Shown in pieces: positions 8,396 to 16,545 of a stretch of 64,000 nt of DNA. Origin of the DNA: Streptomyces ochraceiscleroticus (GTDB lineage: Bacteria; Actinomycetota; Actinomycetes; Streptomycetales; Streptomycetaceae); NCBI RefSeq assembly GCF_000720485.1, contig NZ_JOAX01000001.1, positions 248,001 to 312,000 of the forward strand. The letters are read 5' to 3'. Below the pieces are notes generated by a model that worked only from the letters and a program-made list of their open reading frames with translations, ran no database searches and had not been told where the DNA came from. Within the stretch, counting starts at the first letter, position 1, and each line of letters starts with the position of its first letter. The translations under genes and the position numbers were made by a program.

Positions 8396-9268
8396 GTGAC
8401 GAACTCGCAAGCGCAGAACGGGCAGGACGGCCAGGAAGCCGCAGGAGGTGCGGGCCCGGAGGATCCGGCGGCCGGCGGCTCCGACGGGCGTGCGGCGGGC
8501 GGCACCGCCCGGCTGGCGCAGGCCGTGCGGGCGGCCGAGCAGGCACTGATCGAGTTCGAGATCGCGGTGGAGACCTTCCGGGTGGAGGTGGAGAACTTCT
8601 CGCGCCTCCACCACCAGCGGCTCGGGCCGATGTACTCGCGGCTGGACGAGCTGGACGCGCAGATCGCGGAGGCCGTCGCGGCACGGTCGGGCGATCCGGA
8701 GGACGTGCGCAGGGCGCAGGAGCTCCGTGCCGCCGTGCTGCCGATGCCGGGTGTGGAGGAGCTGTTCCACGGCTGGATGGGGTCCGAGGGGCTGTGGCCC
8801 GAGGCGCAGGCCATGCTGACGGACCAGCCGGTGCGGCCGCCGCAGAAGGTGCGGCCGAGCGAGGAGGCCCGCAAGGTGTTCCGCGACCTGGTGCGCAAGG
8901 CGCATCCGGATCTGGCGCGGGACGACGCGGAGCGGGAGCGCCGGGACGCGTTCATCTCGCGGGTCAACGCGGCGTACGCGATCGGTGACGAGGCGGCGCT
9001 GCGGCAGCTGGCGGCGGAGTGGGAGGCCGGTCCGGTGCCGCAGGAGCGGCAGCTCAGCGAGAGCGAGGAGCTGTACGCGCGGCTGGAGTGGCTGGCCACA
9101 CGCAAGGAGATGCTGACGGCGGTCGCCGCGGAGCTGGAGGAGAGCGCGATCGGCCAGATGCTCAAGATGGCGCCGGAGGATCCGGACGCGCTGCTGGAGC
9201 AGATCGCCGAGAAGCTGCTGGCCGACGTGGCGGAGCGCGAGGAGCGGCTGGCTCAGCTCGTGGCATAG
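8396..9268 (+). CDS. Coiled-coil protein with degenerate J-domain-like segment
   Basis: A 290-residue hydrophilic protein starting at GTG 8396. Residues 1-38 are disordered; 40-90 are helical with coiled-coil character (RLAQAVRAAEQALIEFEIAV). Residues about 155-205 read ARKVFRDLVRKAHPDLA.. ISRVNAAYAIGD, the helix II - HPD - helix III pattern of a J domain. The 215-285 region is another long acidic helix. J domains stimulate DnaK-type ATPases, but helix I and the usual Tyr/Leu order are not obvious, so function as a co-chaperone is only suggested. It lies 21 bp after the DUF2252 gene and may be cotranscribed. Confidence 0.8.
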   Translation: MTNSQAQNGQDGQEAAGGAGPEDPAAGGSDGRAAGGTARLAQAVRAAEQALIEFEIAVETFRVEVENFSRLHHQRLGPMYSRLDELDAQIAEAVAARSGDPEDVRRAQELRAAVLPMPGVEELFHGWMGSEGLWPEAQAMLTDQPVRPPQKVRPSEEARKVFRDLVRKAHPDLARDDAERERRDAFISRVNAAYAIGDEAALRQLAAEWEAGPVPQERQLSESEELYARLEWLATRKEMLTAVAAELEESAIGQMLKMAPEDPDALLEQIAEKLLADVAEREERLAQLVA

Positions 9269-9311
9269 CGCGGGCGGCGTGCGGGGAGTCCGGTCGGGTA
9301 GCGTCGGGGTC

Positions 9312-9656
9312 ATGCATTTTGGTTCTGTGCCCACGGTCGGTGTCGACGCGCTCACGCCGGCGGATTTCCTGCTGGACGTGCGTGAGGACGACGAGTGGGA
9401 GGCAGGGCACGCCGAGGGCGCCCTGCACATCCCGATGAGTGATTTCGTCGCGCGCTACGCCGAGCTGACGGAGAAGGCGCCCGAGAGCGGCAAGGTGTAC
9501 GTGCTGTGCCGGGTCGGTGGCCGTTCGGCACAGGTCACGCAGTACCTGGTCCAGCAGGGCGTCGACGCGGTGAACGTCGAGGGCGGCATGCAGTCCTGGG
9601 AGGCCGCCGGACGCCCGGTGGTCACCGACCAGGGCGGAGCGGGCACGGTCATCTGA
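9312..9656 (+). CDS. Rhodanese-like sulfurtransferase
   Basis: A 114-residue single-domain rhodanese. Landmarks are FLLDVREDDEWEAGHAEGALHIPM (20-42, given here in two parts of the fold) and the active-site loop CRVGGRSA with Cys66 as the persulfide-carrying residue, followed by GGMQSWEAAGRPV near the C-terminus. The enzyme would transfer sulfane sulfur to cyanide, thioredoxin or other thiols in the cytoplasm. The ATG at 9312 (MHFGSVPTVG) is preferred over the upstream in-frame ATG at 9279. It converges on an acyl-CoA dehydrogenase gene with 102 bp between them that hold a parS site. Confidence 0.92.
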   Translation: MHFGSVPTVGVDALTPADFLLDVREDDEWEAGHAEGALHIPMSDFVARYAELTEKAPESGKVYVLCRVGGRSAQVTQYLVQQGVDAVNVEGGMQSWEAAGRPVVTDQGGAGTVI

Positions 9657-9678
9657 CCACCTGCCGAAGGCTTTTCGC

Positions 9679-9721
9679 GGCGGCGCTCTGTTTCACGTGA
9701 AACGTGAAGCGGGGCGCCGCC
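9679..9721. terminator. Convergent hairpin enclosing parS
   Basis: GGCGGCGC and GCGCCGCC form an 8-bp stem whose interior holds the parS palindrome, between the convergent rhodanese and acyl-CoA dehydrogenase genes. Position suggests a shared terminator, but there is no T-run and the parS palindrome itself can fold, so termination is inferred. Confidence 0.45.
9690..9703. other. parS: parS site 1 (ParB binding)
   Basis: A perfect 14-bp GTTTCACGTGAAAC, the parS sequence of Streptomyces. ParB (a CTP-dependent clamp) loads here to organise and segregate the origin region. Intergenic, between convergent genes. Confidence 0.95.
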
Positions 9722-9758
9722 GTTGTTCTGCGGGCATTGCCGTTGTACCGCTCAGGTC

Positions 9759-10892
9759 TCACCCCAGCGCGTGAGCGGCCAACAGGTCTCCCAGCGCCTC
9801 CTCATGGGCCGCGGCCGGGCCGAGTGCGAGTTCCAGTTGCTTGGCCCAGGCGTGGTAGCGGTGCAGCGGGTAGTCGGTGTCGGCGCCGAACCCGCCGTGG
9901 AGGTGCTGCGCGGTCTGTACGACGCGGCGTACGCCCTCCGCGGCCCAGATCTTGGCCACGGCGACGTCTCCGGCCGGGGGCAGGGCGCCGGGTGCGCCGG
10001 TGCCGATGCGCCAGGCGGCCTGCCACAGGGTGGCCTCCATGGCCCGCAGGTCGATGTACCGGTCGGCGGCCTGTACGGCGACGGCCTGGAACGTGGCGAC
10101 CGGGTGCCCGAACTGTTCGCGCGTACCGGTGTATTCGGCGGTCATGGCGAGGACCCGCTCGCCGAGCCCGAGCGCCTGGGCGCAGGTGCCGACGGTAAGG
10201 AGCTGCCGCAGCCGTTCCCAGGCGGCGGGGTCGGTGATCATCTCGCGGGCGGTGAGCCGTACGGCGTCCAGCCGGACCTCGGCGTACCGCTCTCCGTTGG
10301 TGGAGATCTGCTCGGCGAGGGAGACGCCGGGGTGGTCGCGGGGGACGAGGGCGAGGACGGCGCTGCCGTCGCGGGTGTGCGCCGGGAGGAGGAGGCGGTC
10401 CGCGCTGTATGCCCAGGGCACGGCGCTGTGGGTGCCGTCCAGCGTCCAGTGCGCGTCCTCCTCGTCCGCCTCGACGGCCAGTTCGGCCGGTTCGTGGCCG
10501 GTGCGTCCGGCGGCGGCGACGGTGACGATCAGCTCGCCGCGGCCGATGCGGGGCAGCGTCTCCTCGCGCAGGTTGGGGTCGGCGTACGTCTGAAGGGCGA
10601 GCGCGGCGGCGCAGGTCTCCAGCAGCGGCACCCGGGCGAGGACCTTGGCGGCTTCGCGCAGGACGAGGCAGAGCGCGACGGGATCGAGCCCCGACCCGCC
10701 GTACGCGGGGTCGAGCACCAGGCCGAGCAGGTCGGCGTCGGCCAGCGTGCGCCACAGGCCGCGGTCGATGTCCTCGGCGACGGCTCCGGTGGTGAGGGCG
10801 GGCGACGGGACGGCGTCCGGGGCGACGCCGGAGAAGACGGCCCCGGCCGCCTCGGCGGCCGCTTGCTGTTCCTCGGTGAAGGTGAAGTCCAC
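9759..10892 (-). CDS. Acyl-CoA dehydrogenase family protein
   Basis: A 377-residue flavoprotein, normal for the family. Landmarks are FTFTEEQQAAAEA at the N-terminus, LLGLVLDPAYGGSGLDPVALCLVLREAA (alpha-helical domain), the central FAD-binding beta domain and YTGTREQFGHPVATFQAVAVQAADRYIDLRA leading to the C-terminal helical domain ending HGGFGADTDYPLHRYH. It would oxidise an acyl-CoA (or steroid-derived CoA) to the enoyl-CoA with transfer of electrons to ETF. The usual catalytic Glu is not evident near the YPLHRYH region, which would fit FadE paralogues that act as heteromer subunits. GTG start at 10892 has GGAAGGA upstream; longer frames were rejected. Confidence 0.88.
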   Translation of the reverse strand: MDFTFTEEQQAAAEAAGAVFSGVAPDAVPSPALTTGAVAEDIDRGLWRTLADADLLGLVLDPAYGGSGLDPVALCLVLREAAKVLARVPLLETCAAALALQTYADPNLREETLPRIGRGELIVTVAAAGRTGHEPAELAVEADEEDAHWTLDGTHSAVPWAYSADRLLLPAHTRDGSAVLALVPRDHPGVSLAEQISTNGERYAEVRLDAVRLTAREMITDPAAWERLRQLLTVGTCAQALGLGERVLAMTAEYTGTREQFGHPVATFQAVAVQAADRYIDLRAMEATLWQAAWRIGTGAPGALPPAGDVAVAKIWAAEGVRRVVQTAQHLHGGFGADTDYPLHRYHAWAKQLELALGPAAAHEEALGDLLAAHALG

Positions 10893-11125
10893 TGGCTGTC
10901 CTTCCGCGCGCACCGTTGGGGGCCTGCAAGGTAGAACACGTTGCAGGAATTGGGAATGGCGGCGGACGGCCGAGGTGCGACGAGGGCGGTCCGGCGGGGG
11001 TGCGGGCGACGGCAGGGAAGGTGTCGAGGCTGTGCACAACCGGGGGATCGCTGTCGTTGCGCACGTGGCCTGGGTACGGTTCCGTGGCGGGATGGAGCCG
11101 CACAGGACCGGGGAACGGGGCAGGA
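10893..11125. promoter_or_regulatory. Divergent promoter region, acyl-CoA dehydrogenase / DUF5819
   Basis: 233 bp between divergent starts. The sequence gtagaacacgttgcaggaattgggaat near 10930-10957 is the AT-richer part. No repeat strong enough to call an operator was found, and no small secreted-peptide gene could be supported here on either strand. Confidence 0.45.
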
Positions 11126-11812
11126 ATGCAGTCAAACGCGGATGAAACGCGACCACCAGAGGAGTCGCCTGCCACCGCGCTCTCGCTGCCTTCGCGGATC
11201 GTGGTGGCGACCGCGGCGGGCGGCATCGCGGTCGCCGCCCTGGTCCACATCGCGATGATGTTCCTGCACGTCGCCCCGTCCAACACGGTCACCAAGGCGC
11301 ACGGCGCGGCGGTCAGCGACTACGTCTACCCGGAGTACGAACAGAACTGGAAGCTTTTCGCGCCCAATCCGCTGCAGCAGAACATCTCCGTACAAGTACG
11401 GGCGGAAATACGCCCCGGCGACGGAGGCAGTGCCCGGACGACCGGCTGGACCGACCTGACCGCGCTCGACGGCCGGGCCATTCACCACAACTTTTTCCCC
11501 AGCCACACGCAGCAGAACGAACTGCGCCGCGGCTGGGAGTCGTTCGTCGGCTCGCACGACGCGCAGAACCGACCGAACGGCACCCGCGGTGAGCTGACCG
11601 AACGCTACCTGCGGCGGATCGCGATGGGCCGCCTCGGCGCGGAGTGGACGGCGCACGGCGGCACGGTCGACCGGATGGAGTTCCGCTCGGTGACGACTCC
11701 TGTCGGGCCGCCGCCGTGGAGCAGCGAGAAGATCAGCGACAAGCCCGTGTACCGGGTGCTGCCCTGGTGGCCGGTCACCGTCGACGACGTGCCCGAGGGG
11801 GCGAGCAAGTGA
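11126..11812 (+). CDS. DUF5819 family membrane-anchored protein (SdpA-like)
   Basis: A 228-residue protein with a short cytoplasmic N-terminus, one transmembrane helix at about 27-50 (IVVATAAGGIAVAALVHI) and an extracytoplasmic domain with the family hallmark EQNWKLFAPNPLQQN near residue 70, then a mixed alpha/beta region. DUF5819 proteins resemble SdpA, the membrane partner needed with SdpB to mature the Bacillus SdpC killing peptide; this relation is from family knowledge and shared gene pairing. The ATG at 11126 has an adjacent AGGA. The stop overlaps the GTG of the next gene (GTGA), so the pair is translationally coupled. Confidence 0.85.
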   Translation: MQSNADETRPPEESPATALSLPSRIVVATAAGGIAVAALVHIAMMFLHVAPSNTVTKAHGAAVSDYVYPEYEQNWKLFAPNPLQQNISVQVRAEIRPGDGGSARTTGWTDLTALDGRAIHHNFFPSHTQQNELRRGWESFVGSHDAQNRPNGTRGELTERYLRRIAMGRLGAEWTAHGGTVDRMEFRSVTTPVGPPPWSSEKISDKPVYRVLPWWPVTVDDVPEGASK

Positions 11813-13215
11813 CCACGCACTCCACCGAGCCTCGGCACGCGAGCGACACCGGCGGCGCCGACGCGCAAAACGCACATGACGCACAGGACGCACAGGACTA
11901 CGTCGTGCAGGACACCTGGATAGAGCGCGCGGTCGGCCGCGGGTTCGCCCGCGTCACGGCCGGTCCGATGGCCCCGTACCAGACCGCCGTGATCCGTATC
12001 GGCTTCGCCGCGACCTGGCTGTTCTTCCTGCTGCGCGAGTGGCCGTACCGCCATGAGCTGTACGGCCCGGACGGCGTCTGGAGCCTGGACATGGCCCGCC
12101 GGCTCCTCGGGAGCAACGGCGCGTTCTCCGTCCTGGTCTGGTCCGACGGCCGCGGCTGGTTCGAGCTCGTGTACGCGCTGGCCATGATTTCCAGCGCGCT
12201 GCTGATGCTCGGCTGGCGCACCCGCACCATGTCCGTGCTGTTCATGATCGGCGTGCTGTCGCTGCAGAACCGCAGCGTCTTCCTCGGGGACGGCGGCGAC
12301 AACGTCATCCACCTGATGTCGATGTACCTGGTCCTGACCCGCTGCGGGCAGGTCTGGTCGCTGGACGCCCGGCGCGCGCGGCGGACGGCGGCGGCCGGTG
12401 CCGACGGGACGCCGGGCCGGGACGTGACCGGCGTACTCCTGTGGTCCGTCCTCGGGCCGGCCCTCGCCCTCGCCCAGTTGCTGGGGCTGTACGGGCTGGA
12501 GTGGACGGCCAACGGGCCGTTCCCGCACGTGGGCTGGGGCCTGGCGCTGTGGGTGCTGTGGCTGGTGCACGGCGCGTGGTGGTGGGTGCGGCGCTATGCG
12601 CCGGGAGAGCCGCGTACGGTCCTGAACACCCTCGCCGACCTCGCGCACAACGGCGCGCTGCTGGTCATCATGGTCGAGGTCTGTCTGATCTACGCCACGG
12701 CCGGCTGGTACAAGATCCAGGGCAACCGCTGGCAGGACGGCACCGCCGTCTTCTACCCGATGCACCTGGACTACTTCTCGCCGTGGCCCGAGCTGTCGGC
12801 GCTGCTCGCGGGTAGCGGGCTGCTGATCATGCTGGTCACCTACGGCACGGTGATCGTGCAGGTCGCCTTCCCCTTCACGGTCTTCAACCGGCGCGTGAAG
12901 AACGTCCTGCTGGTGGCGATGATCCTGGAGCACCTGTCGATCGCGGTGCTGCTCGGGCTGCCGTTCTTCTCGCTCGCGATGGTGGCGGCGGACGCGGTCT
13001 TCCTGCCGACGAACTTCCTGCGGTGGCTCGGTGGCCGGGTGGCGGCCGTACGCGACCGGCTGATCCCTGGCGGCCCCGCGCGACCGGCGTCCGGCGAGGC
13101 GGCCGGCGGTGCGGCCGGAGCGGCGGACGGAGCGGCGGGGGACGAGGGGAAGCCGGCCGGTGGGCCGGGGGCTCGTACGCGGGAGTCCGGTGGTGGCCAT
13201 ACGCTCGTGGGGTGA
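11809..13215 (+). CDS. HTTM-domain integral membrane protein (SdpB-like)
   Basis: A 468-residue polytopic protein. After a disordered 30-residue N-terminus come segments typical of HTTM proteins: APYQTAVIRIGFAATWLFFL, YGPDGVWSLDMARRLLG, MSVLFMIGVLSLQNRSVFLGDGGDNVIHLMSMYL (split helices) and YATAGWYKIQGNRWQDGTA. The HTTM fold is shared with vitamin K-dependent gamma-carboxylase and with SdpB. The C-terminal 60 residues are a Gly/Ala-rich cytoplasmic tail. Coupled upstream to the DUF5819 gene and downstream (GTGA overlap) to the RNA methyltransferase. Role in processing an exported peptide is inferred; no SdpC-like precursor lies alongside. Confidence 0.85.
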   Translation: MTTHSTEPRHASDTGGADAQNAHDAQDAQDYVVQDTWIERAVGRGFARVTAGPMAPYQTAVIRIGFAATWLFFLLREWPYRHELYGPDGVWSLDMARRLLGSNGAFSVLVWSDGRGWFELVYALAMISSALLMLGWRTRTMSVLFMIGVLSLQNRSVFLGDGGDNVIHLMSMYLVLTRCGQVWSLDARRARRTAAAGADGTPGRDVTGVLLWSVLGPALALAQLLGLYGLEWTANGPFPHVGWGLALWVLWLVHGAWWWVRRYAPGEPRTVLNTLADLAHNGALLVIMVEVCLIYATAGWYKIQGNRWQDGTAVFYPMHLDYFSPWPELSALLAGSGLLIMLVTYGTVIVQVAFPFTVFNRRVKNVLLVAMILEHLSIAVLLGLPFFSLAMVAADAVFLPTNFLRWLGGRVAAVRDRLIPGGPARPASGEAAGGAAGAADGAAGDEGKPAGGPGARTRESGGGHTLVG

Positions 13216-13979
13216 GCAGCGAGAAAACCGCCCCCGGCAGCGGCACGGACACCACCACCGGCGGCGGCCCGGACGGCCCCGGCCGGCGCACCACCGGTCC
13301 GGCGACGATCCTCCCCGACGAGTCCGCCCGGACCGCCGAGCCCGTCCAGTACGACGAGGGCTTCGCGACCGTGGTCGGCGTGGGGCCGCACCCGGAGCCC
13401 TGGCCGCAGGACGAGCGGTACGACCCCGAGCTGCTCGCGCACGGTGACCGGCGCAACGTCGTCGACCAGTACCGCTACTGGACCCGCGAGGCGATCGTCG
13501 CCGACCTGGACACCCGCCGCCACGATTTCCACGTGGCCGTGGAGAACTGGGGCCATGACTTCAACATCGGCTCGGTCGTCCGCACGGCCAACGCCTTCCT
13601 GGCCAAGGAGATCCATATCGTCGGCCGACGGCGCTGGAACCGGCGGGGCGCGATGGTGACCGACCGCTACCAGCACGTGCGCCATCACCCCGACACCGCG
13701 GATCTCACCGCCTGGGCGGCCGCCGAGGAGCTGCCGATCATCGGGATCGACAACCTCCCCGGCGCCGTCCCGCTGGAGACCACGGCACTGCCGCGGCGCT
13801 GCGTGCTGCTCTTCGGGCAGGAGGGGCCGGGGCTGACCGAGGAGGCCCGGGCGCACGCCTCGATGGTCTGCTCGATCGCGCAGTTCGGCTCGACCCGCTC
13901 GATCAACGCGGGGGCGGCCGCCGCCATCGCCATGCACGCCTGGATCGGCCGCCACGCCCGCATCGAGCCGCCCGCCTAG
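13212..13979 (+). CDS. SpoU/TrmH-family RNA 2'-O-methyltransferase
   Basis: A 255-residue SPOUT-class methyltransferase. The first 80 residues are a disordered, Gly/Thr-rich extension. The three SpoU motifs are present: NIGSVVRTANAF (118-129), LLFGQEGPGL near 197 and a C-terminal STRSINAGAAAAIAMHAW that ties the SAM-binding knot. It methylates a ribose 2'-OH in tRNA or rRNA; the exact nucleotide cannot be told from sequence. The GTG start overlaps the HTTM stop (GTGA), so expression is coupled to that membrane pair, although a functional link is not obvious. Confidence 0.9.
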   Translation: MSSEKTAPGSGTDTTTGGGPDGPGRRTTGPATILPDESARTAEPVQYDEGFATVVGVGPHPEPWPQDERYDPELLAHGDRRNVVDQYRYWTREAIVADLDTRRHDFHVAVENWGHDFNIGSVVRTANAFLAKEIHIVGRRRWNRRGAMVTDRYQHVRHHPDTADLTAWAAAEELPIIGIDNLPGAVPLETTALPRRCVLLFGQEGPGLTEEARAHASMVCSIAQFGSTRSINAGAAAAIAMHAWIGRHARIEPPA

Positions 13980-13983
13980 GCAC

Positions 13984-15681
13984 TCACGCCTGGCGTCGCA
14001 CCTCCACCGTCCGGAACCGGTTGGCCACGAACGCGGTGTCGCACAGCGCCGCGTTCGCCGCCGGATTGCCGCCGGAGCCGTGGAAGTCGGAGAACGCCGC
14101 GGTCTGGTTGACGTACACCCCGCCCGTGAGGTTCAGCGAGAGCTGGGCGCACTCCTCCAGACAGGCGTCCTCGACCAGGCGCTCCACCTCCGGCGAGGTG
14201 GTGTACGCGCCGACGGTCATCGCGCCCTTGTCGCGCAGCGTGCGGCGCAGCAGCTCCACCCCCTCCGGCGTGGAGTCCACGGCCACGGCGAAGGAGACCG
14301 GGCCGAAGCATTCCGAGAGGAAGGGCGGCTCGGTGTCCGCGGCCTCCCACTGCTTCCGCTCGCCGTCGGCCTTGACCATCACCGGCGTGCGGACCGTGGC
14401 GCCGGGGAACTCCGGGTGGGTCACTTCGCGGGAGGCCAGCGCGACCTCGCCGAGCTCGGGGGCTGCCGTTATACGCCCGGCCACCTGCGGGTTCACGATC
14501 GCGCCCAGCAGGGCGTTGGCGCGGGCGTCGTCGCCGAGCAGGCCCTGGACCGCGCCCGCGAGGTCGCCGACCACCTCGTCGTACGTCTTCGGGCCGGCGT
14601 CCGTGCTGATGCCGTCCCGGGGGATGAGGAGGTTCTGCGGGGTGGTGCACATCTGGCCGCTGTAGAGGGACAGCGAGAACGCCAGGTTGCCGATCATGCC
14701 CTTGTAGTCGTCCGTCGAGTCGATGACGACGGTGTTGACGCCGGCCTTTTCCGTGTACACCTGCGCCTGGCGGGCGTTCTCCTCCAGCCAGTCGCCGAAG
14801 GAGGTGGAGCCGGTGTAGTCGATGATGCGCACTTCGGGGCGGAGCGCGAGGATCTTGGCGAGGCCCTCGTCGGGGCGGTCCACGGCGAGCGCGACCAGAT
14901 TCGGGTCGAAGCCGGCCTCGGCGAGCACCTCGCGCGCGACGCGGACGGTGAGGGCGAGCGGCAGGACGGCCCGGGGGTGCGGCTTGACCAGCACGGGATT
15001 GCCGGTGGCCAGGGAGGCGAAGAGGCCCGGGTAACCATTCCAGGTGGGGAAGGTGTTGCAGCCGATCATCAGGGCGACGCCGCGCGGCACGGCCTGGAAG
15101 GTCTTGCTGAGCTCCAGCGGGTCGCGCTTGCCCTGCGGCTTGGACCAGGGGGCCTCGCCGGGCGTGCGGGTCTGCTCCGCGAAGGCGTACGCCACCGCCT
15201 CCAGCCCGCGGTCCTGGGCGTGCGGCCCGCCGGCCTGGAACGCCATCATGAACGCCTGGCCGCTGGTGTGCATCACCGCGTGCGCGAACTCGTGGGTGCG
15301 GGCGTTGATCCGGGAGAGGATCTCCAGGCAGACCGCGGCGCGGACCTCGGGCCCCGCGTCCCGCCAGGCAGGGATCGCCGCGCGCATGACGGGCAGCAGG
15401 ACGTCGGGGTCGGGATGCGGATAGGTGATGCCCAGCTCGATGCCGTACGGCGAGATCTCCTCGCCGGCCCAGCCGTCGGTGCCGGGCTGGTCCAGCTCGA
15501 AGCGGGTGCCGCGGAGGGCCTCGAAGGCGGCCTTGCCCTCGGGCGCGGCGTCCTCGCCGTACGCCTTGGGGTGCTCCGCGTGCGGGGACCAGTACGCACG
15601 GCTGCGGATGGTCTCCAGCGCCTGATCGAGCGTGGGGCGGTGCTTCTCGATCAACTGCGTGGCGGTCGGGTCGGCGGCCAT
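13984..15681 (-). CDS. paaN: Phenylacetic acid degradation aldehyde dehydrogenase PaaN (short type)
   Basis: A 565-residue aldehyde dehydrogenase superfamily protein. Landmarks are MIGCNTFPTWNGYPGLFASLATGNPVLVKPHP (cofactor region, near 230-260), YTGSTSFGDWLEEN near 310, the nucleophile in SGQMCTTPQN near 360 and FLSECFGPVSFAV near 460. The extra C-terminal hydratase (MaoC) domain of the fused E. coli PaaZ is absent, matching the actinobacterial PaaN_2 form. It oxidises the ring-opened semialdehyde intermediate or a related aldehyde. The ATG at 15681 has AGGAG nine bases upstream. Divergent from a TetR regulator, with a PaaR-like operator between them. The stop lies just after the convergent TrmH stop. 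Confidence 0.88.
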   Translation of the reverse strand: MAADPTATQLIEKHRPTLDQALETIRSRAYWSPHAEHPKAYGEDAAPEGKAAFEALRGTRFELDQPGTDGWAGEEISPYGIELGITYPHPDPDVLLPVMRAAIPAWRDAGPEVRAAVCLEILSRINARTHEFAHAVMHTSGQAFMMAFQAGGPHAQDRGLEAVAYAFAEQTRTPGEAPWSKPQGKRDPLELSKTFQAVPRGVALMIGCNTFPTWNGYPGLFASLATGNPVLVKPHPRAVLPLALTVRVAREVLAEAGFDPNLVALAVDRPDEGLAKILALRPEVRIIDYTGSTSFGDWLEENARQAQVYTEKAGVNTVVIDSTDDYKGMIGNLAFSLSLYSGQMCTTPQNLLIPRDGISTDAGPKTYDEVVGDLAGAVQGLLGDDARANALLGAIVNPQVAGRITAAPELGEVALASREVTHPEFPGATVRTPVMVKADGERKQWEAADTEPPFLSECFGPVSFAVAVDSTPEGVELLRRTLRDKGAMTVGAYTTSPEVERLVEDACLEECAQLSLNLTGGVYVNQTAAFSDFHGSGGNPAANAALCDTAFVANRFRTVEVRRQA

Positions 15682-15740
15682 CGGGGACCAACTCCTCGTC
15701 GATCGGGGCTGGGAGCGGACGGGCATCGGGAGCTAGAGTA

Positions 15741-15754
15741 ACCGAACGATCGGT
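15741..15754. promoter_or_regulatory. PaaR-like TetR operator
   Basis: The 14-bp ACCGAACGATCGGT matches the core ACCGNNCGNNCGGT described for actinobacterial PaaR. It lies 60 bp upstream of paaN and 162 bp upstream of the divergent tetR gene, so it could serve both. Binding by the neighbouring regulator is inferred. Confidence 0.65.
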
Positions 15755-15915
15755 CGGGGCAAGAGGGCTCGGAAAGCCTGTGGAAAAACTCCGCCGGAGC
15801 GCCGGTCGTCGCGGTGGGGCGCGTGGGGTGAGAGTCCGCTCAGCGCCCGCCGGCCGCCGGCCCCGTCCCGCTCCCTGGTCCGCTGTGCGGCCCCGTCCGG
15901 AAAGCTGCTGTAATC

Positions 15916-16509
15916 ATGACCATGGCCAAGCGCGACACCTACACGCCCGATTCGCTGCTCGCGGTCGCCGTCGAGGTGTTCAACGAGCGCGGTTACGACG
16001 GCACGTCCATGGAGCACCTCTCCAAGGCGGCCGGCATCTCCAAGTCCTCCATCTACCACCACGTGCGCAGCAAGGAAGAGCTGCTGCGGCGGGCGATAAG
16101 CAGGGCGCTGGACGGCCTCTTCGGCGTCCTCCAGGAGCCGGGCGCGACCCAGGGGCGGGCGATCGAGCGGCTGGAGTACGTGACCCGGCGCGAGGTCGAG
16201 GTGCTGATCGCGGAGCTGCCGTACGTGACGCTGCTGCTACGGGTGCGGGGCAACACCGACACCGAGCGGTGGGCCATGGAGCGCCGCCGCGACTTCGACA
16301 ACGAGGTCGCCGAGCTGCTGAAGGCGGCGGCCGCCGAGGGCGACCTGCGCCCGGACGCCGACATCCGGCTGGCGACGAGGCTGCTCTTCGGCATGATCAA
16401 CTCGATCGTGGAGTGGTACCGGCCGGGCCGCGGCGGCTCGGCGAGCGCCGAGGAAGTGGCCGACGCCGTGGTCCGTACGGCCTTCGCGGGCCTGCGCAAC
16501 GAAGGCTGA
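15916..16509 (+). CDS. TetR-family regulator, PaaR-like
   Basis: A 197-residue regulator. The N-terminal helix-turn-helix (about 12-58) reads LLAVAVEVFNERGYDGTSMEHLSKAAGISKSSIYHHV (three helices) followed by SKEELL. The ligand-binding domain contains AELPYVTLLLRVRGNTDTERWAMERRRDFD. Position divergent from paaN with a matching operator suggests it is the phenylacetyl-CoA-responsive repressor PaaR. The start could also be the second Met (15922). The ligand call is from context only. Confidence 0.88.
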   Translation: MTMAKRDTYTPDSLLAVAVEVFNERGYDGTSMEHLSKAAGISKSSIYHHVRSKEELLRRAISRALDGLFGVLQEPGATQGRAIERLEYVTRREVEVLIAELPYVTLLLRVRGNTDTERWAMERRRDFDNEVAELLKAAAAEGDLRPDADIRLATRLLFGMINSIVEWYRPGRGGSASAEEVADAVVRTAFAGLRNEG

Positions 16510-16545
16510 CGCCGACGGGCCCGCGAGGGTCACGCGGCGTAAGGC

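Noticed and set aside
6323..9430. A 1035-codon open frame on the minus strand
   Set aside because: It lies antisense to the MarR, DUF2252, J-domain-like and rhodanese genes; long antisense frames are normal at this GC content. It has no ribosome-binding site, and its composition (Arg/His/Pro-rich) is that of an out-of-frame reading.
10893..11125. A small SdpC-like precursor gene upstream of the DUF5819/HTTM pair
   Set aside because: Short frames here lack a signal peptide, ribosome-binding site or hydrophobic core; nothing supports a toxin gene.
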